Shown here piece after piece: positions 47,139 through 47,850 of a stretch of 47,850 bases of DNA. The stretch comes from SBBG01 sp033717875. Its GTDB lineage: Bacteria; Pseudomonadota; Gammaproteobacteria; Ga0077554; Ga007554. The notes under the pieces were generated by a model. That model was given only the letters and a program-made list of their open reading frames with translations. It was not told the DNA's origin and did not search any database. Every line of letters begins with the position of its first letter. Position 1 is the first letter of the stretch. The DNA lies in NCBI GenBank assembly GCA_033717875.1, contig JADDKJ010000027.1, forward strand, positions 1 to 47,850. The letters are read 5' to 3'. The position numbers and the translations under genes are program-made.

Positions 47139-47850
47139 TCAGTTTGAAACGACAAGTCGATCCAGCAGGTCGGGTTTGGCTATCGCATAACCTTGCGCAT
47201 AGTCCACGCCGATCTCGCGCAGCAGATTCAGGATCGCGTCGTTCTCGACATATTCCGCAACGATTTTTTTGTTCATGAAGTGCCCGATTTCAGTGATCGA
47301 TTTCACCACCGCGTGATCGCTCGAACTGTGCTCGATATTTTTCACGAATGCGCCATCGATCTTGATCAGGTCGATGGGAAGATTCTTGAGATAGGCATAG
47401 CTCGACATGCCGCTGCCAAAATCATCCAGCGCGAACGTGCAACCGGTCTTTTTCACTTCCATGATGAATCCCGCCGCATCTGAAAGGTTGGAAACGCCGA
47501 CCGTTTCGGTGACTTCAAAACATAATTTATCCGGCGGCACAGCGGTTCTTGTCATCTGATCGAGCAGAAAATCGATAAAGCTGTCATCGGACAGTGTTTG
47601 CCCGGAAAGATTGATGGTGATGGCATTGATTTTTTCAAGCGTCTCCCGGTGACCGGCCATCCAGGTGAATGCTTTTTCAACCACCCACCGATCCACCGCG
47701 GTCATGCGGCGATACCACTCCGTCGCCTGAATGAAATCCTGCGGCGACACGATTTTCCCATGGTCGTCCTTGACGGAAAGAAGTATCTCGAAATGCGGGC
47801 GCGCGGAAGGATCTCCATTGATGGGTTGAATGCGCTGACAGCGCAGTGAC
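47139..47850 (-). CDS. EAL-domain c-di-GMP phosphodiesterase (5' end outside the window)
   Basis: The minus-strand frame is open to the window edge; the visible part is the C-terminal 236 residues. It starts within the EAL domain (SLRCQRIQPINGDPSARPHFEILLSVKDDHGKIVSPQDFI), where EIL stands for the EAL motif and holds the catalytic Glu. NLSGQTLSD, FEVTETVG, the metal-binding DDFGSG, and KIDGAFVKNI follow. The usual AEGVE is AEYVE here, keeping the Glu. The motifs are complete, so PDE activity is likely. The missing N-terminus probably has GGDEF or sensory domains, which cannot be seen. Confidence 0.9.
   Translation of the reverse strand, partial: SLRCQRIQPINGDPSARPHFEILLSVKDDHGKIVSPQDFIQATEWYRRMTAVDRWVVEKAFTWMAGHRETLEKINAITINLSGQTLSDDSFIDFLLDQMTRTAVPPDKLCFEVTETVGVSNLSDAAGFIMEVKKTGCTFALDDFGSGMSSYAYLKNLPIDLIKIDGAFVKNIEHSSSDHAVVKSITEIGHFMNKKIVAEYVENDAILNLLREIGVDYAQGYAIAKPDLLDRLVVSN

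Overview
The window looks like chromosomal DNA of a moderately GC-rich gammaproteobacterium outside the Enterobacteriaceae. The evidence is the gene order rsxABCDGE-nth (a gammaproteobacterial signature) followed by a DUF1841 gene, a YbiT-type ABC-F protein, RhlE, RlmJ and cvpA-purF. The lineage is inferred from protein resemblance and synteny only; no rRNA or tRNA gene was seen.

Layout. 1-261: start of an IS630-like transposase abutting a decayed miniature inverted-repeat element. 261-6348: minus-strand operon rsxABCDGE-nth-DUF1841 (membrane electron-transfer complex plus endonuclease III). 6615-11948: metG, ybiT and rhlE on the minus strand, separated by repeat elements. 12316-13184: a two-gene YeeE/YedE-type sulfur transporter pair. 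13366-16237: a diguanylate cyclase diverging from a GspE/PilB ATPase whose N-terminus is a c-di-GMP-binding MshEN domain. 16579-18370: a methyltransferase and a secreted TPR protein.

18282-36448 is a large minus-strand surface-polysaccharide cluster. It begins with wzm and continues through wzt, a methyltransferase, GT2, WbsX-like protein, GT2, an unknown 560-residue protein, GT4, asparagine synthase, GT2, polysaccharide deacetylase, GT2, and a 1056-residue fusion of glycosyltransferase, membrane region and alkaline-phosphatase-superfamily domain. Most junctions overlap by a few bases, so it probably acts as one operon for building, decorating and exporting (ABC-transporter route) a glycan. 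A 1.1 kb island with a ParE-type toxin-antitoxin pair and a nucleotidyltransferase/truncated-HEPN pair sits between wzm and wzt, flanked by related direct repeats.

36629-39302: rubrerythrin, a cysteine-rich Fe-S oxidoreductase and a DUF3501 protein, behind a near-consensus sigma70 promoter and a perfect inverted repeat. 39321-39971: a DUF559 nuclease-like gene embedded in four copies of a palindromic repeat. 40012-43421: rlmJ, a small secreted protein and two tandem exported SUMF1/FGE-fold proteins, the first carrying two c-type heme motifs. 43712-45739: cvpA-purF. 45914-47850: convergent HD-GYP and EAL c-di-GMP phosphodiesterase genes, the second running off the window.

The most notable points are: (i) a dispersed 150 bp element with terminal inverted repeats and an apparent target duplication, plus a second repeat family, several copies of which sit at stop codons; (ii) the GT2-phosphatase-superfamily fusion with Thr at the nucleophile position; (iii) the diheme-SUMF1 fusion with a tandem partner; (iv) the DUF559-repeat module; (v) the toxin-antitoxin island splitting wzm from wzt.
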